Shown here in pieces: positions 12,801-27,800 of a stretch of DNA of 64,000 nucleotides. How positions within the stretch are numbered: the first letter of the stretch is position 1; each line of letters begins with the position of its first letter. The notes beneath the pieces are model-generated. The model was not told the DNA's origin and ran no database searches. It saw only the letters and a program-made list of their open reading frames with translations. Position numbers and translations under genes: made by a program. This DNA is from Haemonchus contortus. Lineage: Eukaryota; Nematoda; Chromadorea; Rhabditida; Trichostrongylidae. The stretch is from contig LS997563.1 in NCBI GenBank assembly GCA_000469685.2, forward strand, positions 13,029,940 through 13,093,939. The letters are read 5' to 3'.

Positions 12801-15800
12801 AACTATCTTCACTTTCTTCACTGAACGTCCACAATGAAGATCTAGTTCTTTTTGTTGTTAGTTAGCATTAATCGCTGTCCACACATTTTCCATCTGACAC
12901 GCTTAATCAAGACCTTATTGTGAACTTCCGGTTTCGTTCATTCGACTGGATGTGTGCTTCGTTAACGTGAGCTGAGAACGATTTTCCACTGGTGTACAAC
13001 TAGTGCTAATTTACGAGTGTATTATTTAGTGGGGATTTTGCTAACCACGTTTTTCCAAAGAGTCATGATCCTCTTGATGCTTTTTTTTCGAATGTTGCTT
13101 CCTACTTTTTTCGAAATTCCTCCAATTGCAACTGAGACCATTTGTAGTGTCATTGTTCCACAAGGAAGTAGTAGATGAATTGTCTGCCGATGTAATTGAG
13201 TAGTCTTACAGAGGAATTTCCTGTTTCTCTTCTAGTGGCTTAAAGCGCTTCACTCCTTTGCCAGCCACTTTCTTATGTATGCAACGAAGTGAAAGAGTGC
13301 CTACCGAATGACTGTGCGGAAATCGTGCAGATCGAAATATATCTGGCTACAGAGTAGGTTTCGGAGCGGCATGATTACTGATAACGGAGCGCGATCGAGT
13401 TATGTTTAATTTGGGAAAGAAGTCCTCAGATTTTTGAATTACCCAATTAGGTGCTTGATTTTTGAACCTCGTGCCATGGTTGCTTCGATAGAGCTTCTGA
13501 TTTTACCTGTGGCCTTTGAAGTGATCCTCTTATGTCCTATTTATGATGGTTTCAGCTATTTGACACTTGTAAGACGACAACGGTCTTTAATATTGCTCAA
13601 TATGACATTGAGTATCTTCATGAGCTCTTGACTCGCGAAATCGTAAGCACTCAAGCCGAGGACACCACTGCTGTCACAAGGGTGAGTTATTGTTTTTTGG
13701 CACGATATCCACTTTGGTTGAAGTTAATAATACACTCTCATCAGTGAGGAGTATTGTTAGCGACAGCGTTGTTTGTTACCGTACCATATTTAGGAGATGG
13801 AGGCGGTTTTAACATATGGTACTGATGTCAACGCTCAGCTACTACAGCGTGGCGCTTCAGAACAGCTGGTCTCTGGGTGTACCGCTCTCCTAAACGTGAT
13901 GGCTTTGTTTGCTCCAGTTCCATTCTTTTCGAATGGTTTGTTCCCTTTATTGAGCCGGATAATGTCACACAACCGTTGGGACATTTTGTCAACAAGGTAG
14001 AAGCAGACGAACATAAATAGGAAAGTGATTTTAAGAATCTCAACTCGAAATGTTGACTGATGCGGCTTTTCTGCTGGTGGAATATGTTAGTGGATGTGGC
14101 GCAGAAGAACAAGAAGCTGTATGTACAACATTGTTGCGATTGTGCAAATCGATTTGCAACTTATGCAAGCAAGAATATACTGAGGTAAGAGTGAATGATT
14201 CTATTTTTCTTTTGTTCTAGAAAATCTTTTGTGTAGAATTGACGGCTAGCTCTGTATTTATTCGATGAATAAAAACAATCAACTGATATGATTTCTTAGA
14301 TCTTCTTGGAGACGTGGCCTCCGCGGAAACCTCTTGCTGGGCAGTGGCAATATTCGGCATCTCTTCCTGGTCGCCCTGGATTTCCCTCGAAACCTGGTGG
14401 ACCTTCGAAACCTTGTGGTCCTGCCACTCCGGCTGCTCCGGGTGGTCCAGCTGGTCCTGGCTCTCCAGTAGGAGCGGGCTCACCAGGTGGTCCCTGTGGT
14501 CCGGTATCTCCTGGTGGGCCTCGTTGACCTTTTGGTCCGGGACGTCCAATTGGTTTACGCCCATCGGTTCCTTTCTCACCAGGTCGTCCATCTGGTCCTG
14601 GACGTCCTTGTGGACCTTGTGCTCCCAACTCTCCTGGCCATCCGGGATTGCCATCCTTACCAGGTTGTCCAACGACTCCATCAGCTCCCTTCATTCCACG
14701 TGCGCCAGGTCGACCAGTAGGGCCTGGAGGGCCTGGAGGTCCATGAGCGCAGTAGAAGCAAATACCGGTGTCTTGCATCTCAGGAGTAACGTCAGCGGAG
14801 TCGAATCCTGGCTTGCCGTCGAGACCGGGAACACCATTAGGTCCAGGGACACCGGGAGCTCCTGAAAAAAGGAAACTACATACTAATCCTTTACGAAAAA
14901 TCTTCTAAAATTTTACCTTTGGGTCCAACAGGACCATGGCGGCATTTGTTGTGTTCTGGACTCTTGCATTGACAGCCAGCACTAGTAGGACCTGGCCCCG
15001 AGGGAGCCAAACCAAATGAGCCTGCGGGTGCGCCTGGGCCCCCGCCTGAGACCCCGCCCGAATGCGAAGATCCCGATGACCCTGGTGCACATGGACCGCA
15101 GTTCGGGCCAACACAGCCTGGACCGCAGTTCGGACCTGATCCGGCGGTTGCATAAGCCGCCTCACGTTTACGACGAGTAATGCCAATGTGAACGAGGTCC
15201 TTCCAGAGTTGGTCCGTTTGAGTCTGAAAACAAAGTCATCTGCTGGGTGAACCCTGCCTAGACGATGGATTACTTACGCGAATGGCGCTCATTTCCATGT
15301 CAAGCTCAGACCAAAAGTCCTGTACATTGCTGTAGATTTGACCGATGGCCAGGAGACAGCAGAGCAACGCGATGCCACTGAGTGAGCTCGCCACGAAAGT
15401 CACTGTGTAGACTTTCATCCCCTAAAAAATGGGGAATTTCGACTGTCAAGTGGAAATAGACAAACGTTCAATGACTGAGTAGAAAAGCGTTTGCAGTGAT
15501 ACGCAGATGCCCGCTGGTTGTTCTTAAATACGTCCCAATATCCCGGATCAGAGTAACGAGAGTAACCGGTTTGCGCTCCTGAACATCTTATAACCAGTAA
15601 TTGCCGCGAAGTTTTTCGCTTTCACGCTCTATCATTGGTATTTTCGTGGGAGTGATAAGAAAGAAAGATAAGTAGTGTAAGCAAGTGATCCACATTTTGA
15701 GCTGCCTACTGAAGGCGTGCAAACGAAAATAGTATGTTGATCATAGACGCTTAAGATCGATGTGCTCTTTAAAAAGCTCAAATGCACAGTAAACTCTATT

Positions 15801-18800
15801 GAAGTTGTGGAAGTAGTTTGGTTGAGGCGAGGAGGTGATATGGTTATAGCCAAGGGTATCGAAAGGCATGTTACTTCTCAGATTGTTTCTCTATTCCCCT
15901 CTTGTGCACGTTGAACTTGAATGTCTTCAGCTTGTCTGGTTCCAGCCTATGTTTAAGTTCTCTATCCCCCTTTGTCGAAATTTTTCATATATTTATCACG
16001 AATTTCTTTCCGCTGAACAGGCGTCTCGTTTTTTTTTCGAATACGGTGAATTTGGTTTATGCATTGAGGTTTATGCATTGCATTGCACAGTCGTTTTCTC
16101 TTCTTAGTCAGCCTAGTCGGGTCCTCAAAATCGCTAGCATTCCAAAATACAGTTAATAATCCACGTTTGGAGACTAATCGCACTCATACATGACTTCCAA
16201 CCCTTACAGAAAGTTTCGTGCTTTGCTCCTTTATTCACTGTACTGACTTCGAACAAATGTTATGCTGCTGCTGGCTAATTCGTTTGTAAAGCATGTGCCC
16301 AAGTTCTCAAGTAGGATCTTTCCACACAGGTTGCAGATGGAAGGCAATTTGAACTCGCTCTAACCTATGGGCGAAGTCTTGACTGAGCTAGTTGAACAAG
16401 TCATTGAGCTGTACAGCAACCTTGTCCTTTAAGATTTTCCCGAGAATATTCGTTCTCTTTGTCTCCAATGCGTCGTTTTCTTCGCGGACCCGAGCGGTTA
16501 CGCAACTGCGAGATATTCCATCAGCAGTGGTTATGAACTCACCGAGTGCAAACCATTTACCTTCAGAATATGTAGTGCGACTAGTCTATTCGAGGGAGTT
16601 ATGAAGGCATACATCTTGGACACTAGTGTCTGCGAGTTATCCATTATGTGTTCGAACTCCTCGCATACTTTGCTGGCGCTCAGTGTTTTGGGGTTTAACA
16701 CCAGAAAAAAGTTCAATTTCTCTCTCAAGAATCCAAATCACAAGCTAGTCATTGAAACTTATCAAATTTTTGGATTTTGCTGCGCGATATCGCAGACTAA
16801 TCTATGGCAGAGAGTTAAACGCATTCAACATATCGCATATATGCCTTCAGTTGACACCTTCGAGATTCTCGCATTCACGAGTAGCTAGATCATTGTGTTT
16901 GAGTGGAAGTCTCGGCGTAAAGTAAGAAGAATATTGGCAAAGTGGCTCAAAAAGGGTTAGAAGACAGAGGGGTAGTGTAGGTTAGTATTGGAGGTGAAGG
17001 GCGGACTTGTCTGAATTGAGGAAAGAAGGAGACGTTGGTCAATTATCTTACCAAAATTTATTCTTCACCCTACCTCATTTAATTTTCTTTCTCTGGTCTT
17101 CAGAAGGAGAAGAATTTTAGTCCAGTACTCAGCCTTATTTTTGAAGATGCCTGACTTACGTGCTGCTCTGGCGCATCTGATGAGCCCTCTTTTGGAACTA
17201 CTAGTTCAACCGGGAGAACGATCTTTGAAGGCAAAGGTTAGTGTGGATGAAACAAAATTGATTTAGGATGCATTTTAATAGTTTCTCATACCAGATTTCT
17301 ATCTACGGAAGTGTTCGACTGTGTTTGCGAGACGCCTATGTGAAAGTGGAAGACAAGGTCCTTTTCTTTCTGGGTTTCAGCTAATCAATCATGCTTTTTC
17401 TATTTCTTGATTGTTCAGCATGTTGGTGATATCTATCACGAAGCCATAATCACAATAGCAGAACTTCTTTCCAGGACGCGAGCAGTTCAGGTGATAACTG
17501 GCTGACCAGCGGTGTTATATTCAGCGGTGCTGGTGCAACCGCCAGCGGCGATCCAATTGCTGAAGTGTTGAGCGCAATGGGTTATGAGCTGAGTCAGTGC
17601 ATCTCCAGCGATATTGTGGACCTACCACAACAGCATAAGGTGAGTAGAATCTCGTTTTTGTGTAGAGAGTCAAACCATTAAGAGGAAATTTATACTATGT
17701 CTATTTCCATGGATGACCTACAGTAGCGCTCAAAAGTCTTCGGTGAAATGGTTTGACGCTTTTTCGTTCATAACTTTTTTCTTAATAGACCAAATCGCGC
17801 AAAATTTGGATATGTTTAACTGGAGCATATTTCGCCCTACCCAACACTATTTGACTGCGAATCTGCAATATCCACAGACAGAGCATGGTGTTTGTTGCGG
17901 TAGCAGATTTTGCTAAAACTAAACTTGTTGACGTCTGCACTTATTCGCACCTTATGTGCGTTTTTCTCATCTATTGTGTTCGGCGTTACTGCTCGTACAC
18001 TTTAGACATGACAAAAAGGAAAGAGATTTTAGAAGGACCATCATATGTATTTTCAGTCGTTTTTGAGTTCATGCTCTTTGGAATATCTGGAACATGATCA
18101 GATTGCAAGTTAATAGTGGCAAATATTTACAATACATCCACGCTCCAAATATAGAAATTTCGCTGATTAGATCCAGTAGGAAAGAAGTTATGATTGAAAA
18201 GTATGGCTGAAGAACCATTTCACCGAAGACTTTTGAGCGCTACTGTATATGCCTTGCCGGCTTTACGCCATATGTTTCAACGATAAGCGAGTTGACGTCT
18301 TCGTGGGAGGTGTGGGGGTACGGTAGCAGAACAGCTGATGGACTCGGTGGTGAAGGTGGGGCTCGGTATGTATGCGGCACCTGAAAACAAACTTTGCGTT
18401 GACACCGTCTTTTGGATTTCTGCCATGTGCAAATGCAAGAATATGTGTCACATGTAGGAAAGGTGCTCACCGTTTTCTCGGTTTGGGTATTTGCATCCAT
18501 ATAGGCGAATTCTCGTCGTGTTATTCCAAGTAACGGGCATTTGTCCTGAATGGGCGGCTTGTCTAACCGTTATTCATTTTCATTCAAAACACTCACATCA
18601 GTTTGTAAAATTCCGAGAGTAGCAAAGTGATTTATTGGGCAGTCATTACTCATGCCCAATTCGTCATAGCTATCGAAACTAGCTATTGTGTGGGTGGCTC
18701 CTAGTCTATTATCTCTGGAATGCGATTATTGAAAGGAGAAATGATTTCGATGAAAGCGACTGACCTCAAAGGCATGTACATGCGTCCAGGTAACCAGTAG

Positions 18801-21800
18801 GCTCTGCTGAATTTTGTATGTAGAAGGTTAATGAATAATGAAACGATTGATAGTCCGATGAGTAAGTAAATGAAGAGCAAAAAGAGAACGACTGGTTGTT
18901 CTGAAATAAAGAAAAGAAACAGTCACGCAAGCAGAAGCAGCCAAAGAGCTGAGTTTTGTCTTCCCGGGAAGCGCTAGAAGCCTCCAATGTTGGCCATGCC
19001 TACAAGAAATATTCTTGAGATGGCCGGATTTTGGGGCGTCTACCTTTTAATTTTCTCGATGCTTATTCTAATTAGTCTGTAGACCTCGAGTTGAGTCGAT
19101 TGATTCTTCTACAAATCACTTAGGCCGGTCAATTTAACCTCAGCTCCATTGCCATTTTAAGGCTCAAAGTTGTCCTTGACGCCATCATGTTAGAAGCGAT
19201 CAAACCGATGTGTTCAGGGTTGTATGTATTAATCCGAAAACAGACCAACCAACCACTTTGTACGATGCTTACAGTATCATTCAAAAATTAGTTTCACGAT
19301 TCTGGTTTTCACCTCTTTCCTTTGTTACTTCATATTTGGTGAACCGAATTATTTCCCTGTCCACCATTTGTACCTGGCCTATCGTAGAGACTGCTCAAGA
19401 GGTGGTTTCGCCCAGTCGGTTCTAGCGAAGTTTTTTCAGCTAGCCTTTGGAGGCACGCTGTCCGATGACTGATCGCCCTCAGATACTGATCTGCAATGGT
19501 AAGCTCGTAAAATCTCATCCCATCCGCGTTTGGTGAATGTTGGCATGGGCTATAGTTTGGAGTAATGTGCTGCAAATCGGACGATACTGGTGTAGTGGTA
19601 AGTAGCGCGCTATCACGCATGCATGATCGAGGGTTCGTCTTGAATCGATATATGCCTAGGCCATCAGACCTTCCATCCATTCGTGGTCGCCTAATCGGTA
19701 CCAGGTTTGCAAGGATGCAAGTATCGAATTGTACACCGTTTGCCACCGCAATATCAGCCAAAAACGCATTCACGCCATTGCGATTCTGAGTGGAAATGGA
19801 ATGCAAGAACGCATCCGAAAACGGGATTGGCCAACTCGAGAAACTGGATTTTCATTCTCTGTGCTTGACATCTTTGGAAGAGGCAACTAGATGAGTTTCG
19901 CGCAGGAGTTGTTTTCCTCATTACGTTAAGATCCTCCCAAATTAGTTCCGAAAGAGAGGTGTTTTTCACAAATGCACCGCAACTTTTTCGAATCAGATAG
20001 GAAATTCTGGGAGGCTATGAGATGTGCCACTGTGCCGAATTCCTGCTGGTTCTATTCAGAATGAAACTTACGTCCAGGTTCAATGTCGCCAACGCCAATG
20101 GTGGCCAGTGAGTTGAAAATGAAATAAAATGTGGCAGCGGTGTCGTGATTGGGCATGTAGAAGTGTACAATGAAACATCCCAAGCAGGTCCATCCGATCA
20201 CGGCCATTATGGCGACTGTGACCTGGAGATATTTTCAAAATTAGACTTATAAATACTAGATGAAGTAAACGTAATTATGATGGTTGGCAAGAAGGACTTG
20301 TGATAAAAAATTCATTTTGGGTTCATTTCTAGAATTTCCAAATTGATTATCAAAAATACATAGATTCACCACAGAAATCAACAGGCTTCTCTAAACATAC
20401 GAGCAAATCTCTGATACTTTCTTTCCGGAAGTCAGGACGCTGTGGCTCAAAGAAATTGGCTGCCCTTTTCACACCATACTGAGTTACGGACTTTCTCCCA
20501 CAAAGGGGTGCTCGAGAAGGCGAAGCACATGGTAATCGAAGACAGCAACTTTTCGGGTGTACGTTTTTGACGATTGTCTGCAGCGAAAGTTCGAAATTTT
20601 GCGTTGTCCTTCTGTAAGTTTTCGAAGGATAGTTTTGAACGTCATTCACTGACCTCGTTGTTTAAATGCAGTGCTTACGATTAGGAGGGGTAGGCGACGG
20701 GTGTGGGTGAGTATGCGTTCAGCGGTTCATAGTGGATGGGTCTTCCAGCGCTTCCAGTTAATAGGTCGCTGATAGTTTCATGGGCTACACTTTCATTTTT
20801 CGGATTGATTTGATAAATAGTAGGGCCACTGAGTTCGGGAAAGAGTTGGGGCTGGATGTTGAGGAATCAGTTTGGCTATATTTCCTACAGTCTTTTAACA
20901 TTCTCGCATAGTTTTCTATATATGTCTATAGTTCTAACCGGTATGGCGAGTAGACGCTCAACATTGTCAAGTCGGTAGTCTTTTGGCTTCGCCTGATCGC
21001 CGTGGAGTTTTCTGTCGAGCTCGTCTTCCTGTACAGCCCGTAATGTACAAAATCGGAATGTCGCCCAACACTTCTCTAGAAATATTTCTCAGGAAGGAAC
21101 CTTTCAGGGTGGGCAATAGTTTGTATCTTCTTACCTAGTATATGACATGGATAGTTCATTAATTTTGCGATTAAGAAGGCTATGTCCTTGATGACGATCA
21201 TGGTGAATGGTATACCAATAAGGCTAATGATGATAGAAAGCATACGTCCGGCCTTAGTAACTGGGTAGATGTATCCATAGCCAATGGTTGTTATTGTAGA
21301 GAACACCTTAACAAACAAATCAATCAATAGTTGACTTGCCCTTGAAATCTGTGAGCATGTGACTTTAGAGCTGCTCTGAAATGCCTTGTTTAAAAGTGGC
21401 ATACAGCTCTGGTTCATAGGTCGGGCCCATGTTTTTTTTTTGTATGCGGGCAGTGGGAGTCTGTACGTTGTGAACAAGAAATGTAGGTGGAGCACTATGC
21501 ATTTTTCACCCAAGAATTGCGGGAATTGCGGGCTGGAAGTTAGTTTTTGTAGTAACGGTCCACGTTGGTTCACCAGCATTAGAACTTAGCGTTCCCAGCG
21601 AAGGTTAATAATGTCAAACTTCTTGCTTAGCGTGACAGCTCCGCAAAGGTTTTGTGATGCAAATGAAGAAGTCCTGCGGGGCATAGATGGAGGTTTCTGC
21701 ATGGCCAGTGATTAATCAACAAGCTTTATGGCTCCAAGGAAAGATTTTCATGAATTTTCGGTTAACTCTTGGGCAACGCATGCGCTTTTTATTGTTTAGC

Positions 21801-24800
21801 CTTTCATATGATTACTATGAGGAACCATCTTCATGCATGCTTAACAGTCTTTTCTACCTTTGCAAGCCGTGTTCCCTAAGTTATTGAGACTTCAAACTTT
21901 GTGATTTGCTCATCACCTTTTCCTTGGAATCTGACATGTTTCGGCTTCTCTGCATAATGGGTTCTAACAGCTAACGAAGGGGCATCCTTCATAATCCACG
22001 ATTTTGCCAGCGACCAGTCGCGCGACTGGTCGTGGACTATGGAAGCAGCCAGGAGCTTGGTTCTTGTGCTTCATCACTCATGTACCTTTGGCTCTTGGTC
22101 TGGCTCTGATAAGATAGGGACCTGTGAAACGTGTTATGAGCAAAAACGACTTTAGTTTTATGTGGTGAATTCCGGCTGCACAATGGAGTTGCTGCTCAAG
22201 ATTGAGACCCTCATTGCACAAGTTATTTTTTCGTGATGAATAGAGCACATAGCCGAATCATGGGCTTGGGTGCGACTGGGTCATAAACAAGGCATTTCGA
22301 AGGCCTCAGCTCATCTCAGAGGAACTTCTTCGAGACGCAAACTTCCCAACCAAGCGACCAAACAATTAGGAATGAACTCACGAAAACTAAGGAGTTAAAG
22401 AAAGTGCATGGCAGCGAAGGCATCGGTGGTCGTAGCTGCAACTGCTTCTCGTATACTGCGAGACGTTCATTCATAATACTCGTGAGATATTGTGACTTCT
22501 GATCATGGATATACAGTAGCAGTTTTGTGTTGTTGAAAATCTCCGGCAGTAGTTTTTTCAATATAAATCTGAAGTATCATTTTATATACTCAGGTTTCTA
22601 TTAAAAGTTTTATTTGTTACTGCTTCTAGATAGCTCAAGTCGTCTGTGCACTGAAGCAATCGCAAGGAGACAGTGTAGGGTGCTCCCAAACCCACGGATG
22701 GCTAACATTGATTTTTTCGGGCATTCATAGCTGAAATAATACGGAATTTCTGTGATAGTTTAGCAACGTTACCTGCTGTCCCGTTGATTATCCGGGCGTA
22801 CTTAACACGTACTTCATTTGTCCGTGCGACGAGCCAGAGTAGCCAAAAGAACAGGTAGAGGTATATCACTTCTTCCTCCGGAGCATTGGGGCACAAGTCG
22901 AACCACCAGGTTGCCAGCCTCCTTAGTGTTCTTTTGACGTCCCGAGGGATCCATGTAATCGCCCCAGTCCAACGGTCATCACGAAACCGCGTAACATGTC
23001 CACCCTCCATCTTCATTTGTTGAGCTTAGAGTTTCCGATTTTCCTCTTCATTGTTTGTATCGAGAATCTCAAACTTTGTCTTTTCAACAGCTCGTTGGCT
23101 GACGTTGATTAGTGCTTATCTCCCTTGGCACATAGTACTGAACAAATTACCATGAACACTTTCGGTGTGCCGATCTTTGTTCTCAAAGACCCTCTTCAAC
23201 CATTCGGGGAATGGCTCGGTCACATAACGCGAGTAGTTGACGTCGGATTCGTCCCAATCATGGACGGAGTATCTTTTAGCGGGTCCAGCCTTCAATATCG
23301 TTAAGTACAAAGTGGCCATTTTCTCACGACACATGTCTGAACTTTTTCGGGTTGTGAGCGGATACAGTCTCGCTGGATCGTGTGGTCTTTTACGTTCGAC
23401 CCCAGAAAGCAACTCCACGCGCAAGACATAGTTTTTTGAGGGTCTCTACTCCCGGGCTCACGTAGACGACTTTCTTGCAATTCACTTCACTTACTAGCCT
23501 GAACCCACGATCTGACTGGCTAAAAGGGTCGCGGAACTATCCTTCCCTTTTCGTTTGCTTATTCGGTCAATTGGGCAAGCTTCCTTTTTTTCCTTTTTGC
23601 AAGTTGAAAACGAGTCCCGCGGTGAGGATTCCATAGGGAAGATGTCCACATCGTGCGTGGTAAACAATAGAGACACAGTGGCTGATGGCTTGCTTTTTTG
23701 ATATTCATCCAACTGAGGCAAAGTTGGAGTTTATGTTCGAATGACGAGCAAATAAGATTAATCATGCAAAATTGTGATATTGCTCAAAAGAAAGTCTGTA
23801 TTGTAGTCTACATGCTCCGTGGGTGTGGTGCGCCCGGTAAAGTGGATATGAATTATTCGTTGTTAGAAAAAAAATGATTCCGCTCACGAATTGCGTTCGC
23901 TATCCAATCGCCTCTGCCATTGGCGTCGAAATTTGTCCGAGTTGAAAGATTCAATCATAAAAAAAGCGGCAGCCGATACCACAATGAAAGACACATAAGA
24001 TAGGAGAAGCAGGAAATGGCCAAGGCTAAAATGATTATTGGGAGAAGATGTGCTGAAATTTTTCAGTTGTTACAGCGTACCTGTATTTCTGATAAATCCG
24101 TTTGATGAAGAGTACCAGTCGAAAAGCCTGTGCATTGCTCAGACACATTTTTGGCAACTTAGTGACTTCCCCTCATAGATGCAATGAAGTTGGCTCCTCT
24201 GTCATAAGCCAAATGAAGCATTAACCTGGAATTAGTTTTTCTTCTACTGAGTGATTTTTATATCATTGGTAATTTTTGTCAGTTAGATATGAAAGAATGT
24301 CAATAAAAGCATAGATTCGGATGGAGCTTAGTTTTGACATATATCTGTGAATGAGATTATGTTCCTAGTTGTAAAAAAAATAAATAAAGGGGGGATACCG
24401 AGCAGAAGTAGAGAAGAAGGAAGTCAGTAGTAGTACAGTTAAATCATACTATCTGCACCTCGTGAAAAAGATCGAAATCAAAATTTGTTGTCAAACGATA
24501 TGGTTTCCAGTGCACTGAACTTTCACTTCCGTTATTAGAGAAGTCATAAGCGCAATGTTTCATTCAAAAGTGCAAAATGTTGTCTCTCCACACTTTGGAA
24601 GAAACGAATTTTTAAGAAAGTCAGGATCTTGGTCGCTTTACGCTTGGGAAAGTAATCAAATGATTAAGAATGGCAGTTGCTTGAGTTTTGGCCTAACAGG
24701 AAAAAAAGATCTTTTCCACCGAGAGATGGCGTCAATTATCACGTTTATGTATATTAAGTAGATGAACGGAGAACGATCCGTAAATGGGATTAAATAGATA

Positions 24801-27800
24801 AGAGTAACCCTAGGGTGCAGAAAAGAGGCGCTATGGCCGACTGATGTCGTGCCCGCGATAAGTGTGTTGTCAAAGCTCACAAGGCTGTCATGTCTCCAAG
24901 ACGCTAGCGCGACCCCTCCCCAGGGGGCACTCGATGTCTCTCATGTTAGTTGCTGCTTTCTACTCGTTTCTCGAGTTTTTGCGTTGATATTCGGAATTTC
25001 AAAATTAAGGCACTGTGTCATATTATGCCCATCCCAATTGTTGTAATAATATAGGGTGTACTGGGAAGTTGTGATTGTCTTTGGAACACAGTGCAATTTT
25101 GCGTAGTAGCGCAATTCCTTAAAAAGATATCCTCCAGTTCTGTAATAGAATGGTTGATTTCTTTTTTATAGCAAGCTATTCATCCAAGGAACTGATCCTA
25201 AAGACAGTTCAGAGCTTTCGAATATACTGCGATGAGAGATCAACTATCCAGCACTCGCGCAGCTTCATTCAAAACAACTTAGCAGGTGTTCAAAGGTCAA
25301 GGTTGGGTGAAACAGTAAGAAGTATATCAGGCGCAGCTTCTCATTATTTAGGAGAATGCCGAGGGAAGAAGTGCGTGCTCGTAAGCATTATGCACTTCCC
25401 TCTTTCGATTTTTTCAGTTTATGACATGGTCCGAGTCAAGACATGAAATTGGCAAAATGGGTTCGAAATTGTTAATACTGAAAATGAAATTGGGGTAGTA
25501 CTGGAAACGAGATCGCTCGAAACTCAAACCCTTTTAGCAGATATTACTCTATTTTCATCCTCTGAAACCTCTACACACGTGCAAGGCAGTTGTCATGTCA
25601 CGCACAGATCAAGCAGTACCTGCTTGTAGTAACTGGAAGTTCAGAGGAAGTTAATTATCACAAACTCAATTTGTGAAACGAATATTATACGCTCGTCTTT
25701 CTGCGTCTGGATTTTGAAAGATGAGTATATGAAAATGGATCTGCATCTATTGCTTGGGTGGCTCGACAGCGCATCTATAACGAAGATTTAGTGTTCGAGT
25801 CTTCGCCAAAGCGACTATAGTGAGTTCCATGCGCAATAGCCGTGGTTTGCGGAAGTCGTATAAAAGGCATATGCAAAGACTACAAAAAGCTGTCCAAGCA
25901 GTGCGAAGAGTGTATATTGACGAGTTGGAGTCATTGAGAGCATCCCGATGAAAATGGTATTGCTATTTCATGGACCATTGAGAATATTCAACAGCTAGGG
26001 ATTTTCCCCTGAAGCTATCTTTGGTTCTGATTCTACCGTATTTCAGTCCACACCGCTGTTGTTGTTAAGCGATGTGCTACACGAAGATCAGAAGACGGTG
26101 AGATTTTTTTAGGCTCTTCTACTTCCACTTTTTTATTAAGCTCATTTTGAGATACCTGGAGATTCAGCAGGAGTCCATGAGATTACGCACAAATGCTTGA
26201 TTATGCTCTCATTTAAAAAGTGTTTTTTATTCAGTTCGCCATCATGGTTTCAAAGACTGGTGTGGCGAGATACATGACAGATTTGTTGGCTTCGATCGAG
26301 TTGGACTGGGTGGCTTTGTCGCGACGAGAACCGGACGATGAGCAGAACCATGTGCTATACAGTAGTTTGATGGCGAGTTCTCTATTTGAGTAATTTTTTG
26401 TAATCTTTTGAATGTCGGAATGTCTAAATTAGTGCCAAGGCAACACGAGAGCTTATGATACGCCGTTTACCATCTTGCAAATTCCTTTTTTAAAATGAAT
26501 ATCAGTCAGCCGTCTTTCCACCACATTTGATCTGCTCACATTGCCCTTTGTTGCTCGAACCGTGCACCGCGTTTTGAACTCAGATATTCAGGCTGGATTT
26601 TTGAATTTTACTCAATATTATCGCGTGGTTATTGCAATACCCTTAGTTTTCTCCACTAGGTGTCGATTGGGGCATATTCAGGAGAAAGTGTTGTTGAGTG
26701 TTCGGGTTTTTGGTTTTAGAGCTTGTAAATACCATAAACGCCTTCTACCCCGAAAATTGCCTCAGACTGACCGTCGAACCACTCCAAGAAGCCGCAATTT
26801 TATTCAAGATCGTTTATTTCTAAATTTTTTTGGAAGGGTCTTACAACCTTATCATTCAGATCGCTCTTACTCGGTTAGCTCTCACAGATTGTGGATGGAA
26901 CACCCTAGCTGACCTAGCCTTGCCGGAAGTAAGTGATGATATTTTTCAATATTTTTTCCTATTTTCTATCTAGCTTTCATTGATCTCTCTATAATCTGTC
27001 AGACATTACCGCTTTGACTTTCATAATGAATATTTGATTGGCCACGTTCAGTAGTAACGACCAATTATTGGAATAATCGTCAGATATTCTAGTTGATATG
27101 AAGTAGGTTCATTTCTTGTGAACGACTTAGAAGCGAGATAGTAATCAGTCTGTTCGAGTTCTGCAGCCATCTCTTCTCAGTATCCTTTCGAGCAGTAAGA
27201 AAGTTCAGTTATCAGTATGAGAGGGAATACTGATCTGATTTCCAGTACCTGAACGAAGAAACATCCATAAGTTCGACGGCGACAAGAAATCTTTTTCCTC
27301 TTTTTACTTGCCCTCATGTAAGGGTGCAGGTCAGGATAATCTGGAGCGCAGCTGAGAAGTAAAAGCCCATGCACAGTACCGTCTAAAACTGGCATCTTTC
27401 AAATGCCTTTTGTTTCAAACCCAAAGAGATCTTACTTAAGGCAAACACTCTGGAAAAGCCAATCGAAGTTTTGAATGTCTTTGCTAGCAGTGGCATCTGT
27501 GTCGCGGAATTCCCTTGCCACCTGAATAATCTCCCTTTGATGCAAAAGTTCAATCACGAGCTAGCAATAAATCGTACGCTCCACGGCACATCCTGAAAAT
27601 ATGAAGATACGCCTGCTATGACGGCGTGGCTATGAAAATAGCCACGCCGTCATAGCAGGCGGGTTCACTGTTACATTTCAGTAAATAATGTTCAAATTTA
27701 AGGTACTAGCTGAGCTGCGCATGTTCTCCAATCCACCAAAGCAAATGTTCTTAGAACCAACCAGTGTCAAAAAGTAGGTCTTCGCTTGAATATTGGCGTT